A stretch of DNA of 31,440 bases from JACTUC01 sp964477685 (GTDB taxonomy: Archaea; Thermoproteota; Methanomethylicia; Methanomethylicales; Methanomethylicaceae). Below the pieces are notes generated by a model that was not told the origin of the DNA, searched no databases, and saw only the letters and a program-made list of their open reading frames with translations. How positions within the stretch are numbered: the stretch's first letter is position 1; each line of letters begins with the position of its first letter. The stretch lies in the NCBI GenBank assembly GCA_964477685.1, contig CAYZHK010000008.1:1-31440 (forward strand), read 5' to 3'. The position numbers were made by a program, and so were the translations under genes. Positions 21,922 to 30,047 of this stretch are shown one piece after another.

Positions 21922-23724
21922 TCAAAGGAAGGGGAGGTCCTTGGACTGGAGGTGGTAGACCTTGTCCAGGAGGGCGAGTTCCTCCTCCGAGAGCTCCTTC
22001 GCGAACTTGCTCTTGAGGAGGAAGATGTCGTCGTCGGGTATTTTGACCAGGAGCGTGTCGCCCTCCAGAACCTGCCGCCCAACGGTGAAGTCGCCCTTGA
22101 TGGAGACGGCTATCTTCTCGCCCCTCTTGGCCTGCTCCAGGGTCTTTCCAGAGTCCTGGATCTGCATAATGGTCCCGAGGGTGCTGCCGTCCTCCTTCAT
22201 GAGCCGGTATCCGGGCCTGATGACGCCGACCACGACCTCCACGCCGAAGATGGCCGGGGAGCTCTTCCTGAATATGCAGCCGGGGATGATCCTCACTTCG
22301 CCCGGCAGGGTAAGCTGCCCCAGCTCCTTGCTCCGCATCTCCTCGACCAGCCTTGCGGACCAGGCCTTGTATTCATCCACTATGTGGTAGATGACATTGC
22401 TGGTGAAGACGGGGATCCCCCTGTCCTTCGAGTCTGCCTCCGTCTCGGGCAAGACCTTGACATTGAAGCCGACTATCGCGGCCATCTCCGGCTTGGTCCG
22501 CTTGACAATGGAGGCCTCTATGAGTTCCCGCCTCCCTATGGGACCTATGTCCGCGGCTCTGACCGGGATGCCGGAGTCCTTGAGGAACTTTACTAGGGCC
22601 TCCAGGGAGCCCAGAGTGTCAGCCTTCACAATCACCCCCTCGGTCTCGCTGGAGAAGCGGAGCTCCGAGAGCTCGTCCTTTATCTTCTTTGACGCTTCGG
22701 CCAGGGAGGCCTCGTCGTTGGCCACCAGGACAGGGGCCCCAGCCATCGCTCCCTCGAGGCCCGCCGCGAGGATCTTGAGGCCGGCTGCTGCCACAACGGT
22801 GTCGGCGGTGAGGTACTTGTCCTCGGGGTCCCGGATCTCCTGGAGTGGCTTGGGGAGAAGGATGGCCCTGATCTTGGTGATGATTGGCCCATCCATCCCT
22901 CCGACCACGATCCTGTCGCTTCTGTTGATTATTCCATCATAGAGTATGACGTCTATGGTCGTCCCGAGGCCCAGTTCCTCCTTGGACTCCAGTATCACGC
23001 CCTTGCCGGGCCCATCCGTGACGGCAAGCCTCTTCAGCATATACTGCTGGACCAGGCCGCAGATCAGGGCCAGGAGCTCGGGAATCCCCTCACCCGTCGT
23101 GGCGCTGGTTGGCACGATGGCCACGGATTTTGTGAAGTCGTTGATGTGGTCGTACCGGTCGGAGGAGAAGCCGAACCTCGAGAGGTCGCCCACAATCTTG
23201 TACAGCCTCTCCTCGAACTTCCTCTGGGCCAGCGGACTCTGGGATCTGAAGGATTCCAGGAAGGGCTTCTCCGGATGGGACTTCCAGCCTCCCACCTTGT
23301 CGAGCTTGTTTGCGGCGACGATGAATGGTGTCTTCCGGGTTCTGAGGATGTCTATGCACTCCTCGGTCTGCTTCTCCACCCCCTCCATGAGGTCGATGAC
23401 AAGGATGGAGATGTCCGAGACGGACCCGCCCCGTACCCTGAGGTTGGAGAAGACCTCGTGGCCCGGGGTGTCTATAACAAGTATGCCAGGGAGGGACATC
23501 TTGGACTGGAAGCCCTTGATCACCAGGCTGCAGTAGTTCTCGATCGTGCTGAGCGGCAGGAAACTGGCACCGATGTGCTGGGTCTGCCACCAAGCCCCTC
23601 AGGGCTCGGACATGGCCCCAACCTCGCGCGCCATGACTGCCGTCCCCCGGATCTTGTCCAGGAGGAGGGTCTTGCCCACATCAACATGACCAAGAATAGT
23701 AACTATGGGTTGCCTCACTGGCAT
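21922..23724 (-). CDS. infB: Translation initiation factor aIF5B, interrupted by a 27-nt BHB intron
   Basis: Joins ribosomal subunits during initiation. Coding sequence is exon 1, 23724-23611 (38 codons), and exon 2, 23583-21922 (553 codons plus stop), giving 591 residues, the normal archaeal length. Exon 1 holds MPVRQPIVTILGHVDVGKT, with P-loop 12-19 (histidine of the usual GHVDHGKT replaced by valine). Exon 2 begins with the invariant switch I threonine T39 in TQHIGASFLP, then G3 DTPGHE (76-81), G4 NKLD (130-133), and the domain II-IV sequence ending KSKFAKELSEEELALLD. Between the exons lie 27 nt with an in-frame TGA; splicing restores VGAM-TQHIGA. Read without splicing, the gene looks N-truncated, starting at GTG 23523 with no P-loop. 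The start ATG 23724 has GGTGA 6 nt upstream and a TATA-like box at 23759-23768. The alternatives are a pseudogene or a sequencing error, both made unlikely by the exact intron structure. Confidence 0.92.
23584..23610 (-). other. Predicted archaeal pre-mRNA intron with canonical bulge-helix-bulge
   Basis: 27 nt within infB. In the RNA, the outer helix GUUGGG (23622-23617) pairs with CCCAGC (23582-23577), with one G-U pair. The central 4-bp helix is GCCA (23616-23613) with UGGC (23589-23586). The 5' bulge is UGU (23612-23610) and the 3' bulge AGA (23585-23583). The inner helix is CCGAGCCC with GGGCUUGG (8 bp, one G-U) and the loop UGAG, which supplies the in-frame TGA. The tRNA-splicing endonuclease cuts a BHB after the second nucleotide of each 3-nt bulge; this removes exactly 23610-23584 and joins AUG to ACC in phase 0. 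Splicing is inferred from the structure, not observed. Confidence 0.92.
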
Positions 23725-23758
23725 CTGAAATCACCCGAGAATGTAGCCATCGAACCCC

Positions 23759-23768
23759 CCTTTTTAAC
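23759..23768 (-). promoter_or_regulatory. TATA-like box of infB
   Basis: GGTTAAAAAG on the - strand in the 118-nt gap after Ndk, 35-44 nt before the infB ATG. It suggests infB can be transcribed separately from the eL8-Ndk operon, with a short leader carrying GGTGA. Confidence 0.45.
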
Positions 23769-23842
23769 CTTCTGGGGCACTGGCCGCCAGCGGATAGCCA
23801 GCCCTGCCGGAAGTGAAAAAAGGATGGCGGGGGCGGAGGGTC

Positions 23843-24292
23843 TCAGCGGACCCATGCTTCGTCCAGTCGCTTGTAGGCGACCAGGTCGGATGGGGCGAAG
23901 AAGATTGCCAGCTCCCTCTGGGCATTGTCCAAGGAGTCTGAGGCATGGATTACATTCATGCTCTTGGAGCAGGAGAGGTCGCCCCGGACAGTGCCCGGTG
24001 CTGCCTCCTTTGCATCTGTCGCCCCGATGAGGCGCCTCACGACCGCAACCGCGCTCTCGCCTTCAACCGCCAAGACGACCACGGGGGCGGATCTGATGAA
24101 GGAGACGAGGTCGCCGAAGAACGGCTTGTCCCTGTGGACCGAGTAGAGCCTGTCGGCCTGGTCCTCGGTCATGTGGATCATTCTCGCCCCGATCAGCTTG
24201 AGGCCCTTCGCCTCGATCCTCGAGATCACTTCGCCGATGAGGCCCCTCACGACGGAGTCGGGCTTGACCATGACGAAGGTCTTCTCTATCAT
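23843..24292 (-). CDS. ndk: Nucleoside-diphosphate kinase
   Basis: 149 residues. Begins IEKTFVMVKPDSVVRGLIGEVISRIE and carries the active-site histidine in SMNVIHASDS. It transfers phosphate from ATP to other nucleoside diphosphates through a phosphohistidine. The open frame extends 25 codons upstream into the eL24 gene, but ATG 24292 gives the family start and overlaps the eL24 stop by 4 nt (ATGA). The order eL8-eS28-eL24-Ndk-aIF5B is a conserved archaeal cluster. Confidence 0.96.
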   Translation of the reverse strand: MIEKTFVMVKPDSVVRGLIGEVISRIEAKGLKLIGARMIHMTEDQADRLYSVHRDKPFFGDLVSFIRSAPVVVLAVEGESAVAVVRRLIGATDAKEAAPGTVRGDLSCSKSMNVIHASDSLDNAQRELAIFFAPSDLVAYKRLDEAWVR

Positions 24293-24474
24293 TTCGCAGA
24301 CACCTTGGAGGAGGACCACTTGCGGTCCCGGGAGATCCTCTTGAGGCCGAGCATGTTCTCCCTGCATTTGCTGGTGCAGAACCTCAGTATGGTCCCGTCA
24401 TTCTTGACATGCATAAGCCCTGTCCCCGGGGCAATCTCTGAGCCGCAGAATGAACATTTGAAGGTTCTTGGCAT
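24289..24474 (-). CDS. rpl24e: 50S ribosomal protein eL24
   Basis: 61 residues with the eL24 zinc finger: TFKCSFCGSEIAPGTGLMHVKNDG and FCTSKCRENM, giving four cysteines in two pairs. It ends KWSSSKVSAK. It is the short archaeal form, equivalent to the N-terminal domain of the eukaryotic protein. A TATA-like AT-rich stretch lies at 24511-24524. Confidence 0.94.
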   Translation of the reverse strand: MPRTFKCSFCGSEIAPGTGLMHVKNDGTILRFCTSKCRENMLGLKRISRDRKWSSSKVSAK

Positions 24475-24529
24475 ATTTGTGCACCAATCCAGTGTGGTAG
24501 AAAGTTGGGGAATTAATAAAGCTTTATGG

Positions 24530-24748
24530 TTACCTCGGGATCAGCTTCTTCGCTTCGCGGTCGGTTTCCCTCAGCATCAGGATGTCCCCCTCTTTGATGG
24601 GGCCCTTAACGTTCCTTGTGAGGATTCGCCCCTTGTCCTTCCCCTCGATTATCCTGACCCTAACCTGGATGACTTCCCCGGTTACGCCGGTGCGCCCCAC
24701 GATCTGGATCACTTCGGCGGGGGAGGCTTCACTGAATTTCTTGCTCAT
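24530..24748 (-). CDS. rps28e: 30S ribosomal protein eS28
   Basis: 72 residues with an OB fold: AEVIQIVGRTGVTGEVIQVRVRIIEGKDKGRILTRNVKGPIKEGDIL in outline, and the signature LRETDREAKKL near the C terminus. The ATG is preceded by GGTGATTCCCG, a strong ribosome site. It lies 32 nt after eL8. Confidence 0.95.
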   Translation of the reverse strand: MSKKFSEASPAEVIQIVGRTGVTGEVIQVRVRIIEGKDKGRILTRNVKGPIKEGDILMLRETDREAKKLIPR

Positions 24749-24780
24749 CGGGAATCACCAAAAAATGGGAGGTGGAGACC

Positions 24781-25311
24781 CTACTCGGTCTTCTCCTTCT
24801 CTGCCTTCTTTGTGGCTTTCTTCTTTGGCTTCTCCTTGGGCTTCTCCTCTTCGGCCTTGGGGGCTTCCTTCGGGGCCTCCTTTGGAGCCTCCTTTGGAGA
24901 TGCCTTTGGCGCTTCCTTCTCGGCCTCAGGGGCTGCCTTCAGTCTCAGAGCCGCTATCTTTGTGAGCACCTCGTCGAGGAGGGGCTTGCCCTTCCCGGCC
25001 TCCACGACTGCCACGGCGGAGGTCGCCACATCAATGCCTGCGGCCTCGCCGAGCTTCTTCTTGGAGTCGACGTAGACATAGGTTATTTTCTTTTCCTCGG
25101 AAAGGAGAGGTAGGTGCGCGACGATCTCGGGCGGGTCAACATCCTGGGCAATGACCAGGAGCTTTGCTATACCGCGCTCGACCGCCTTGGTTGCCTCATT
25201 TGCGCCCTTCCTGAGTTTCCCGTCCTCCTTGGCGAGCTTCACTGTCTCGTAGGCGCGCTCCATTATCTCTGGAGTCACTTCGAATCTTACGAAAATTGGT
25301 TTCTTTGACAT
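24781..25311 (-). CDS. rpl7ae: 50S ribosomal protein eL8 / L7Ae with long charged tail
   Basis: 176 residues. The first 124 are a complete L7Ae: FVRFEVTPEIMERAYETVKLA, the RNA-binding LRKGANEATKAVERG, VIAQDVDPPEIVAHLP and VYVDSKKKLGEAAG. L7Ae binds kink-turns in the ribosome, box C/D and H/ACA RNPs and archaeal RNase P. Residues 125-176 are an extra tail of lysine, glutamate, alanine and proline with repeated KEAP units, not present in the usual 120-125-residue archaeal protein. The start ATG 25311 gives MSKKPIF; an upstream TTG/ATG extension is less likely. A TATA-like box lies about 55-63 nt upstream. Confidence 0.94.
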   Translation of the reverse strand: MSKKPIFVRFEVTPEIMERAYETVKLAKEDGKLRKGANEATKAVERGIAKLLVIAQDVDPPEIVAHLPLLSEEKKITYVYVDSKKKLGEAAGIDVATSAVAVVEAGKGKPLLDEVLTKIAALRLKAAPEAEKEAPKASPKEAPKEAPKEAPKAEEEKPKEKPKKKATKKAEKEKTE

Positions 25312-25364
25312 GTACAATCCCTCAGATTGCTTCATCGTTCATTTCGATAAAGGGAGGGTAAGGG

Positions 25365-25374
25365 GATTTATGTG
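25365..25374 (-). promoter_or_regulatory. TATA-like box of the eL8-eS28-eL24-Ndk operon
   Basis: CACATAAATC on the - strand, just after the glutamyl-tRNA synthetase stop codon and about 55 nt before eL8. Confidence 0.4.
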
Positions 25375-25382
25375 CTTTTTGG

Positions 25383-27104
25383 TCAGGGGTGGGTGTAGTA
25401 GCCCACTGCCTTCCCGCCCTCCTTGAAGACCCTGACGAAGCCAAACCGGTAGAACTGGAATGTCGCCGGGAGTTCCCCCTCCAAGGCCGATGGCTCCACC
25501 TCCCCCTCAATGACCTTCCCGTCCTGCATCACCACAGAAAGCGGCTTTCCGGTCCGGGCAGGGAGCCACTGGATGATGGCGGCCCCAACAGACCTGGCCT
25601 CTGCCACGCCCTCGCTCACCAGCCGGCACTTCCCCTCGCACTCTAGGCCAACATTGAAGAGGTTCATGAGTCTCAGAACTGGCTTCTTGGCCAGGCCGGC
25701 AGCGTCTGAGCGTTGGACGGCGACCCTCTCGTCGCCCGGACCCAGGGTGTATTCCTTTGCCCCCCATTCGGGGTGGTCCGGGTGGAGGGGGATCCTGGCA
25801 GAATACTTCCTGCCGAGCCCCGAGACCTCCAGCTCCACGGGATCTGCTATGAAGACGTATCGCCTAGTCACGGGGTCGAGGATCTTGCGGTTGATGGACT
25901 CGAGGTTGTCCCAGCTGATGAGGGCCTCCGACGGCTTCACGCCGACCTCAATGATGAGCCTCCTGATGGTTTCGGGCAGGAAGCCCCTCTTCCGGAGGGC
26001 TGCGATCGTCCCCAGGCGCGGATCGCTCCAGTCCCGATAGATCCCCTGCTCGATCCCGGCCCGGATCTTGGATTTGCTAAGGACAGTCCCCTCGATCTTC
26101 AGGCGGCCGTAGTGGATGGCCTCCGGGTATGCCCACCCCAGGTGCTGGTAGAGGTACCTCTGGCGGTGCATGTTCACCTCGTGCTCCTTCCCCCTGAAGA
26201 TGTGGGTTATCCCCATGAGGTGGTCATCGATGCCAGCGGCGAAGTTGTAGAGGGGCCAGACCCTGTACTTCTTGCCCTGAAGCGGGTGCGGCTTGGTGTC
26301 TATCCTCATGGCGGGCCAGTCCCTTATGGCAGGGTTAGGGTGCCCGAGGTCGGTCTTCACCCTCATGACTGCGCCCCCCATCCTGGTCTTGCCGTCGAGC
26401 ATGCAGTTCCACCGCCGCAGCTGCTCCTCTGGCGGGAGGTCCCTGCAGGGGCATTCCTTCTTCTTGATGATGAGGCTCCGGAACATCTCTGAGGGGCATT
26501 GGCAGATGTAGGCGCCTCCAAGGGAGAGGAGCTTTTCGGCATATTCGTAGTATATGGGTAGACGGCTGGACTGGAGGTACTCCTCGTCCCAATGCACCCC
26601 AAGCCATCTGAGGTCTTCCCTTATCACCTCGTAGGCTTCGGGCTCGGGAGGTTTCACAGAGGGGGAGGTGTCCTCGAACCTGAGGACGAATGCGCCCTTG
26701 TACATCTTCGCATACTCGTCGCTGAGCAGCGCTGCCCTCGTATTCCCCAGGTGTATCACCGAGTCGGGGTTAGGGGCGAAGCGGACACGGACTCGCTCGT
26801 AGCGCTCGACATTGGGTAACGGCGGCAGGAGTCGGTTTTCCTGTTTGGCCTTCTCCTTGACTGATGCGAGGCCCATTGATTCGAAAAGGGCCTTCTGTTT
26901 CCCGGCGGTGAGGGAGTTCACCTCGGCAACAACCTCGTCAGCGAGCCGGAAGACATCGGCAGCCTTTGCCTTCAGGCTCGGGTCTTCCGAGAACGCCTTG
27001 CCGGCAACGGCCTTCGGGTTTGCCTTTCCGCCAAATTTAATGGCGTTGGCTATGGCGTGCCTCCTGAGTGATTCCCTCAGCGAATCCTGATTGGTGCCGC
27101 TCAA
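25383..27104 (-). CDS. gltX: Glutamyl-tRNA synthetase, archaeal type
   Basis: 573 residues of the archaeal/eukaryotic GluRS class I family. An N-terminal helical region (1-100) precedes the Rossmann domain with RFAPNPDSVIHLGNTRAALL, where the HIGH motif is HLGN (118-121). The insert CQCPSEMF...KKECPCRD holds four cysteines that could bind zinc. HRQRYLYQHLGW, the KMSKS loop VLSKSKIRAGIEQG, WSDPRLGTIAALRKRGF, and a C-terminal beta-barrel anticodon domain follow. It charges tRNA-Glu, and possibly tRNA-Gln as substrate for amidation. The start is TTG 27104 with no strong ribosome site, so the start is less certain. It lies 95 nt after the prenyl synthase gene. Confidence 0.93.
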   Translation of the reverse strand: MSGTNQDSLRESLRRHAIANAIKFGGKANPKAVAGKAFSEDPSLKAKAADVFRLADEVVAEVNSLTAGKQKALFESMGLASVKEKAKQENRLLPPLPNVERYERVRVRFAPNPDSVIHLGNTRAALLSDEYAKMYKGAFVLRFEDTSPSVKPPEPEAYEVIREDLRWLGVHWDEEYLQSSRLPIYYEYAEKLLSLGGAYICQCPSEMFRSLIIKKKECPCRDLPPEEQLRRWNCMLDGKTRMGGAVMRVKTDLGHPNPAIRDWPAMRIDTKPHPLQGKKYRVWPLYNFAAGIDDHLMGITHIFRGKEHEVNMHRQRYLYQHLGWAYPEAIHYGRLKIEGTVLSKSKIRAGIEQGIYRDWSDPRLGTIAALRKRGFLPETIRRLIIEVGVKPSEALISWDNLESINRKILDPVTRRYVFIADPVELEVSGLGRKYSARIPLHPDHPEWGAKEYTLGPGDERVAVQRSDAAGLAKKPVLRLMNLFNVGLECEGKCRLVSEGVAEARSVGAAIIQWLPARTGKPLSVVMQDGKVIEGEVEPSALEGELPATFQFYRFGFVRVFKEGGKAVGYYTHP

Positions 27105-27199
27105 TGAGCCCGTCCCCGTCCAGTCTGAGAACCGTTGGAGAACCTATCAGAAAAGGGGCTCTTAATCATATTGCTCAAAGCATTTCGACCCCGCCCGGG

Positions 27200-28171
27200 T
27201 CATTTCTTCCTCTTTACGGAGTAGTCCACAAGCTCCAGCAGCTGCGATCGCGCCTCGGTGTCGGGGAGCTTGAGCAGGGATGCCTTGGCCCTTCCTATGT
27301 GCTCCTCTGCCATCCCAAGCACCGACTCCAGCACGCCTGAGCGCCGGAGGTCTTTCACCAGCCCTTCGATCTCCCGGTCGCTGGCGTCCTTTTTCCCCAG
27401 CAGCTTCAGCATACTCCCCCGGGCAGGTGTGCCGAGTGCCCGGATGACAATCAGGGTCTTCTTCCCTTCCCTGATGTCGTTTCCCACGGATTTGCCCAGG
27501 ACCTCTTCTGTTGAGGTGACTGCGAGGTAGTCATCATAGATCTGGAAGCCAATCCCCACGTCCTTTCCGCATTCGCCAAGGAGCTTGATCTCCCTCTCGC
27601 TTCCCCCTCCCAGGATGGCCCCTATCCTGCCTGCCGCCTGGAAGAGGGCCGCAGTTTTCTTATAGACCATCTCCAGGTACTCTGCCTCCGTGACGTCGCT
27701 CCTCCCCTCGAATTGCATGTCCATGGACTGCCCCTCGGAGAGCATGATTGTGGCCTCGGTGAGGACGGAGGCGGCCCTCTTGAGTCTCTCCGGACTGCCC
27801 TTGGACGTGAGCAGCACGTGAAGCGACTCGGCAAAGAGCAGATCGCCGGCCAGAATCGCCATGGGGCCACCATAGAGGGTGTGGACCGTGGGCATTCCCC
27901 TCCTGAGCATGTCGTTGTCCATTATGTCGTCATGGACCAGCGTAAAGTTGTGCAGGAGCTCTATGGCTGTGGCGGCAGCGATGGCATCTCGGAGCCTGCC
28001 TCCCACGGCTTCGCAGGATTTCACAACCATGAAGGGGCGCATCCGCTTCCCCCCCTGCAGCGGCAAATGGGCTGCGGCCGCATAGAGGCGGCCCTTGCGG
28101 ACCGAAAGGAGTTCCTGGATCTGCCTCCCCACGGCAGCGGCCACCTCGGCAATGCTGTTCTCCAGCATCAT
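27200..28171 (-). CDS. idsA: Short-chain isoprenyl diphosphate synthase (GGPP/FPP synthase)
   Basis: 323 residues. The first aspartate-rich motif is in LLHNFTLVHDDIMDND, and the second in GIGFQIYDDYLAVT. LQGGKRMRPFM and GKKTLIVIRAL are also typical. It condenses DMAPP with IPP units to geranylgeranyl diphosphate for archaeal ether lipids. The frame continues 12 codons upstream, but ATG 28171 overlaps the isomerase stop by 4 nt (ATGA), so I choose it. It is the last gene of the isoprenoid operon. Confidence 0.92.
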   Translation of the reverse strand: MMLENSIAEVAAAVGRQIQELLSVRKGRLYAAAAHLPLQGGKRMRPFMVVKSCEAVGGRLRDAIAAATAIELLHNFTLVHDDIMDNDMLRRGMPTVHTLYGGPMAILAGDLLFAESLHVLLTSKGSPERLKRAASVLTEATIMLSEGQSMDMQFEGRSDVTEAEYLEMVYKKTAALFQAAGRIGAILGGGSEREIKLLGECGKDVGIGFQIYDDYLAVTSTEEVLGKSVGNDIREGKKTLIVIRALGTPARGSMLKLLGKKDASDREIEGLVKDLRRSGVLESVLGMAEEHIGRAKASLLKLPDTEARSQLLELVDYSVKRKK

Positions 28172-29247
28172 CGTCGCCCCGGCAGCATCTTCCGAGCCTC
28201 CAGCCATTCCATTAGCCGGCCAGTGACCACAATCTTTGCCTTTGCGAAGCCGGCAACATCCTCCACCCCCACCAGCATGGCAGCAACCCTCAGCTCACTG
28301 ATGACCTGCTCGAGCTTGGTTTTGACAGCCTCTCCGCCGGCGAAGGCGGGGATCAGGAGCGGACGGGCAATTCCTGCGGCATTTGCCCCGAGGGCTAGGG
28401 ATTTTGCCACTTCGAGACCGTTCTTGATGCCACCGGACGCGATGAGAGTAAACCGGCCACCTAGGGAGGCCACCTCGCAGATGCCCATTGCCGTGGGAAT
28501 GCCCCAGTCCCAGAAGGTCTCCGCGACCCCTGCCTTGGCCACATCGCCGATGGATTTGGCGTTGTAATGCTCCACGGCAGCCCAGCTTGTGCCGCCGACG
28601 CCCGCCACGTCTATGGCGGCAACACCCGCGCCCAGCAGTCGGCTGGCCACTTCTCGGGAGATGCCGCACCCGGTCTCCTTCACCATGACTGGTACAGAGA
28701 CGGCCTTTGCCAGGGACCTGATGGCGCCGACAATGCCACGGTAGTTGCTGTCCCCACCTGGCTGGACCAGCTCCTGGAGGGGGTTCAGGTGGACGGCGAG
28801 GGCGTCCGCCTCGATCATCTCCACCGCGCGGACGCCTGCCTTTGCCCCTTCCGGTGTCAGCAGCTGGGCGGCGCCAACGTTGGCGATCACAAGCAGGTCC
28901 TTGGAGACTTCCCTGACAACCTTGAATGTTCCCTCGAGCGTCGGGTCCTCGATGGCGGCCCTCTGGCTTCCCACACACATTCCCAGCCTGAGTTTTGAGG
29001 CTGCCAGCGCCAAGTTTTCGTTGATGCGCCTGGTCTGGGGATGGCCCCCCGTCATGGCCGAGATCAACAGCGGGGCAGAGAGGGACTTCCCGAAGAGGCG
29101 GTATTCCAGGTCGACATCGCCCAGTGCCATCTCCGGCGCCGCATTATGAATGAAATGGACATCCTCCAGATGATTCGTCTCTTCTCTGCTACCGACCTCC
29201 TTGTCCCGGCAGATCTCGAGGTGCGTGAATTTTCTTTCAGAGGTCAT
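28168..29247 (-). CDS. fni: Type 2 isopentenyl-diphosphate delta-isomerase
   Basis: 359 residues of the FMN-dependent isomerase family. Visible are RKFTHLEICRDKEV, LISAMTGGHPQT, NVGAAQLL, VHLNPLQELVQPGGDSNYRG, VKETGCGISREVA, VAGVGGTSWAAVE and the FMN phosphate site SGGIKNGLEVAKSLALGA. It interconverts IPP and DMAPP. It overlaps the IPK gene by 4 nt upstream and the prenyl synthase by 4 nt downstream, so the three are translated together. Confidence 0.94.
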   Translation of the reverse strand: MTSERKFTHLEICRDKEVGSREETNHLEDVHFIHNAAPEMALGDVDLEYRLFGKSLSAPLLISAMTGGHPQTRRINENLALAASKLRLGMCVGSQRAAIEDPTLEGTFKVVREVSKDLLVIANVGAAQLLTPEGAKAGVRAVEMIEADALAVHLNPLQELVQPGGDSNYRGIVGAIRSLAKAVSVPVMVKETGCGISREVASRLLGAGVAAIDVAGVGGTSWAAVEHYNAKSIGDVAKAGVAETFWDWGIPTAMGICEVASLGGRFTLIASGGIKNGLEVAKSLALGANAAGIARPLLIPAFAGGEAVKTKLEQVISELRVAAMLVGVEDVAGFAKAKIVVTGRLMEWLEARKMLPGRR

Positions 29248-30047
29248 TCTCCATCGACCATCCTATCTCCGGATCCGATATATGTGCATTCGACTTCACT
29301 GCCGCCCATGATGCCGCTGAGCCGCCCTTCCTTGGTCAGATTGAATATGACCGCCAGCCTTCCCCCTTCATCGAGGTAGGATCTTACCTCGGCGAGCTTG
29401 CCGGCCATGCCACCTGTCACGTCCCCCTTCCTGCCTCCTATCCGGGCGATCAGGGAGTCCAGGTCGCCCCTTCCAGCCTCCCTGATCAGCCTCCCGTCAT
29501 CGCCCAATATGCCGTCAACGTCCGTCCCGAAGAGCAGGGCCCTGGCGCCCATCCTCTTCGCCACAAGGCGGGCTATGAAGTCACCAGAGACGATCCTTGC
29601 CCCGCCTCCGGCCTCCAGCACAACATCGCCGCCTATTGCCGGAAGGAGGCCGCTCTCCAGCGCCATTCGCGCAGTCCTCAGAAGGCACTCCTCGTTTGCG
29701 ATGCACCCGCTCTTGGAGGCGAGCGAGCTGGAAGGGTTGATGCAGAATATGGGCAGCCCCTGCCAGAGGAATACCTCTGTCAGTATCTTGGTGAGGGAGA
29801 GCATTGCCGCCCTTACCTCGGCCGCACTGGTCGGGGGCTCCACCCTCCCGTTGACCATGTGCCGCCGGGCGGCATAGTGGCCGTAGGAGCCGCCACCGTA
29901 CACCAGCACGGTCCTATTCCTGCAGAGGTTTGATCCTGCCAATTCCTTCGCTGCCAGCTCCATGACGGGGATGTTGGCAGAGAGCGGGGCATCCTTTTGG
30001 GTTATGGCGCTGCCGCCAAGCTTCAGGACAAAATCAGCCTTGATCAT
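29244..30047 (-). CDS. ipk: Isopentenyl phosphate kinase
   Basis: 267 residues of the amino-acid kinase fold. Visible are the start ADFVLKLGGSAITQKD, YGGGSYGHYAARRHM with the conserved histidine expected for IPK, IGGDVVLEAGGGARIVSGD, FGTDVDGILGDDG and DVTGGMAGKLAE. It phosphorylates isopentenyl phosphate to IPP, the last step of the archaeal mevalonate pathways. The ATG lies within the end of the upstream mevalonate-kinase-like gene (14-nt overlap). Confidence 0.93.
   Translation of the reverse strand: MIKADFVLKLGGSAITQKDAPLSANIPVMELAAKELAGSNLCRNRTVLVYGGGSYGHYAARRHMVNGRVEPPTSAAEVRAAMLSLTKILTEVFLWQGLPIFCINPSSSLASKSGCIANEECLLRTARMALESGLLPAIGGDVVLEAGGGARIVSGDFIARLVAKRMGARALLFGTDVDGILGDDGRLIREAGRGDLDSLIARIGGRKGDVTGGMAGKLAEVRSYLDEGGRLAVIFNLTKEGRLSGIMGGSEVECTYIGSGDRMVDGE

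Noticed and set aside
23584..23610. TGA in infB as selenocysteine, or a pseudogene/frameshift error
   Set aside because: The 27 nt are absent from the conserved aIF5B sequence, and the exact BHB fold with correct cleavage points explains them. Recoding would still leave nine extra residues inside switch I, and there is no sign of decay elsewhere in the gene.
23146..24030. 294-codon + strand frame opposite infB and ndk
   Set aside because: Antisense to recognised genes and crosses the infB intron and promoter; no family resemblance.
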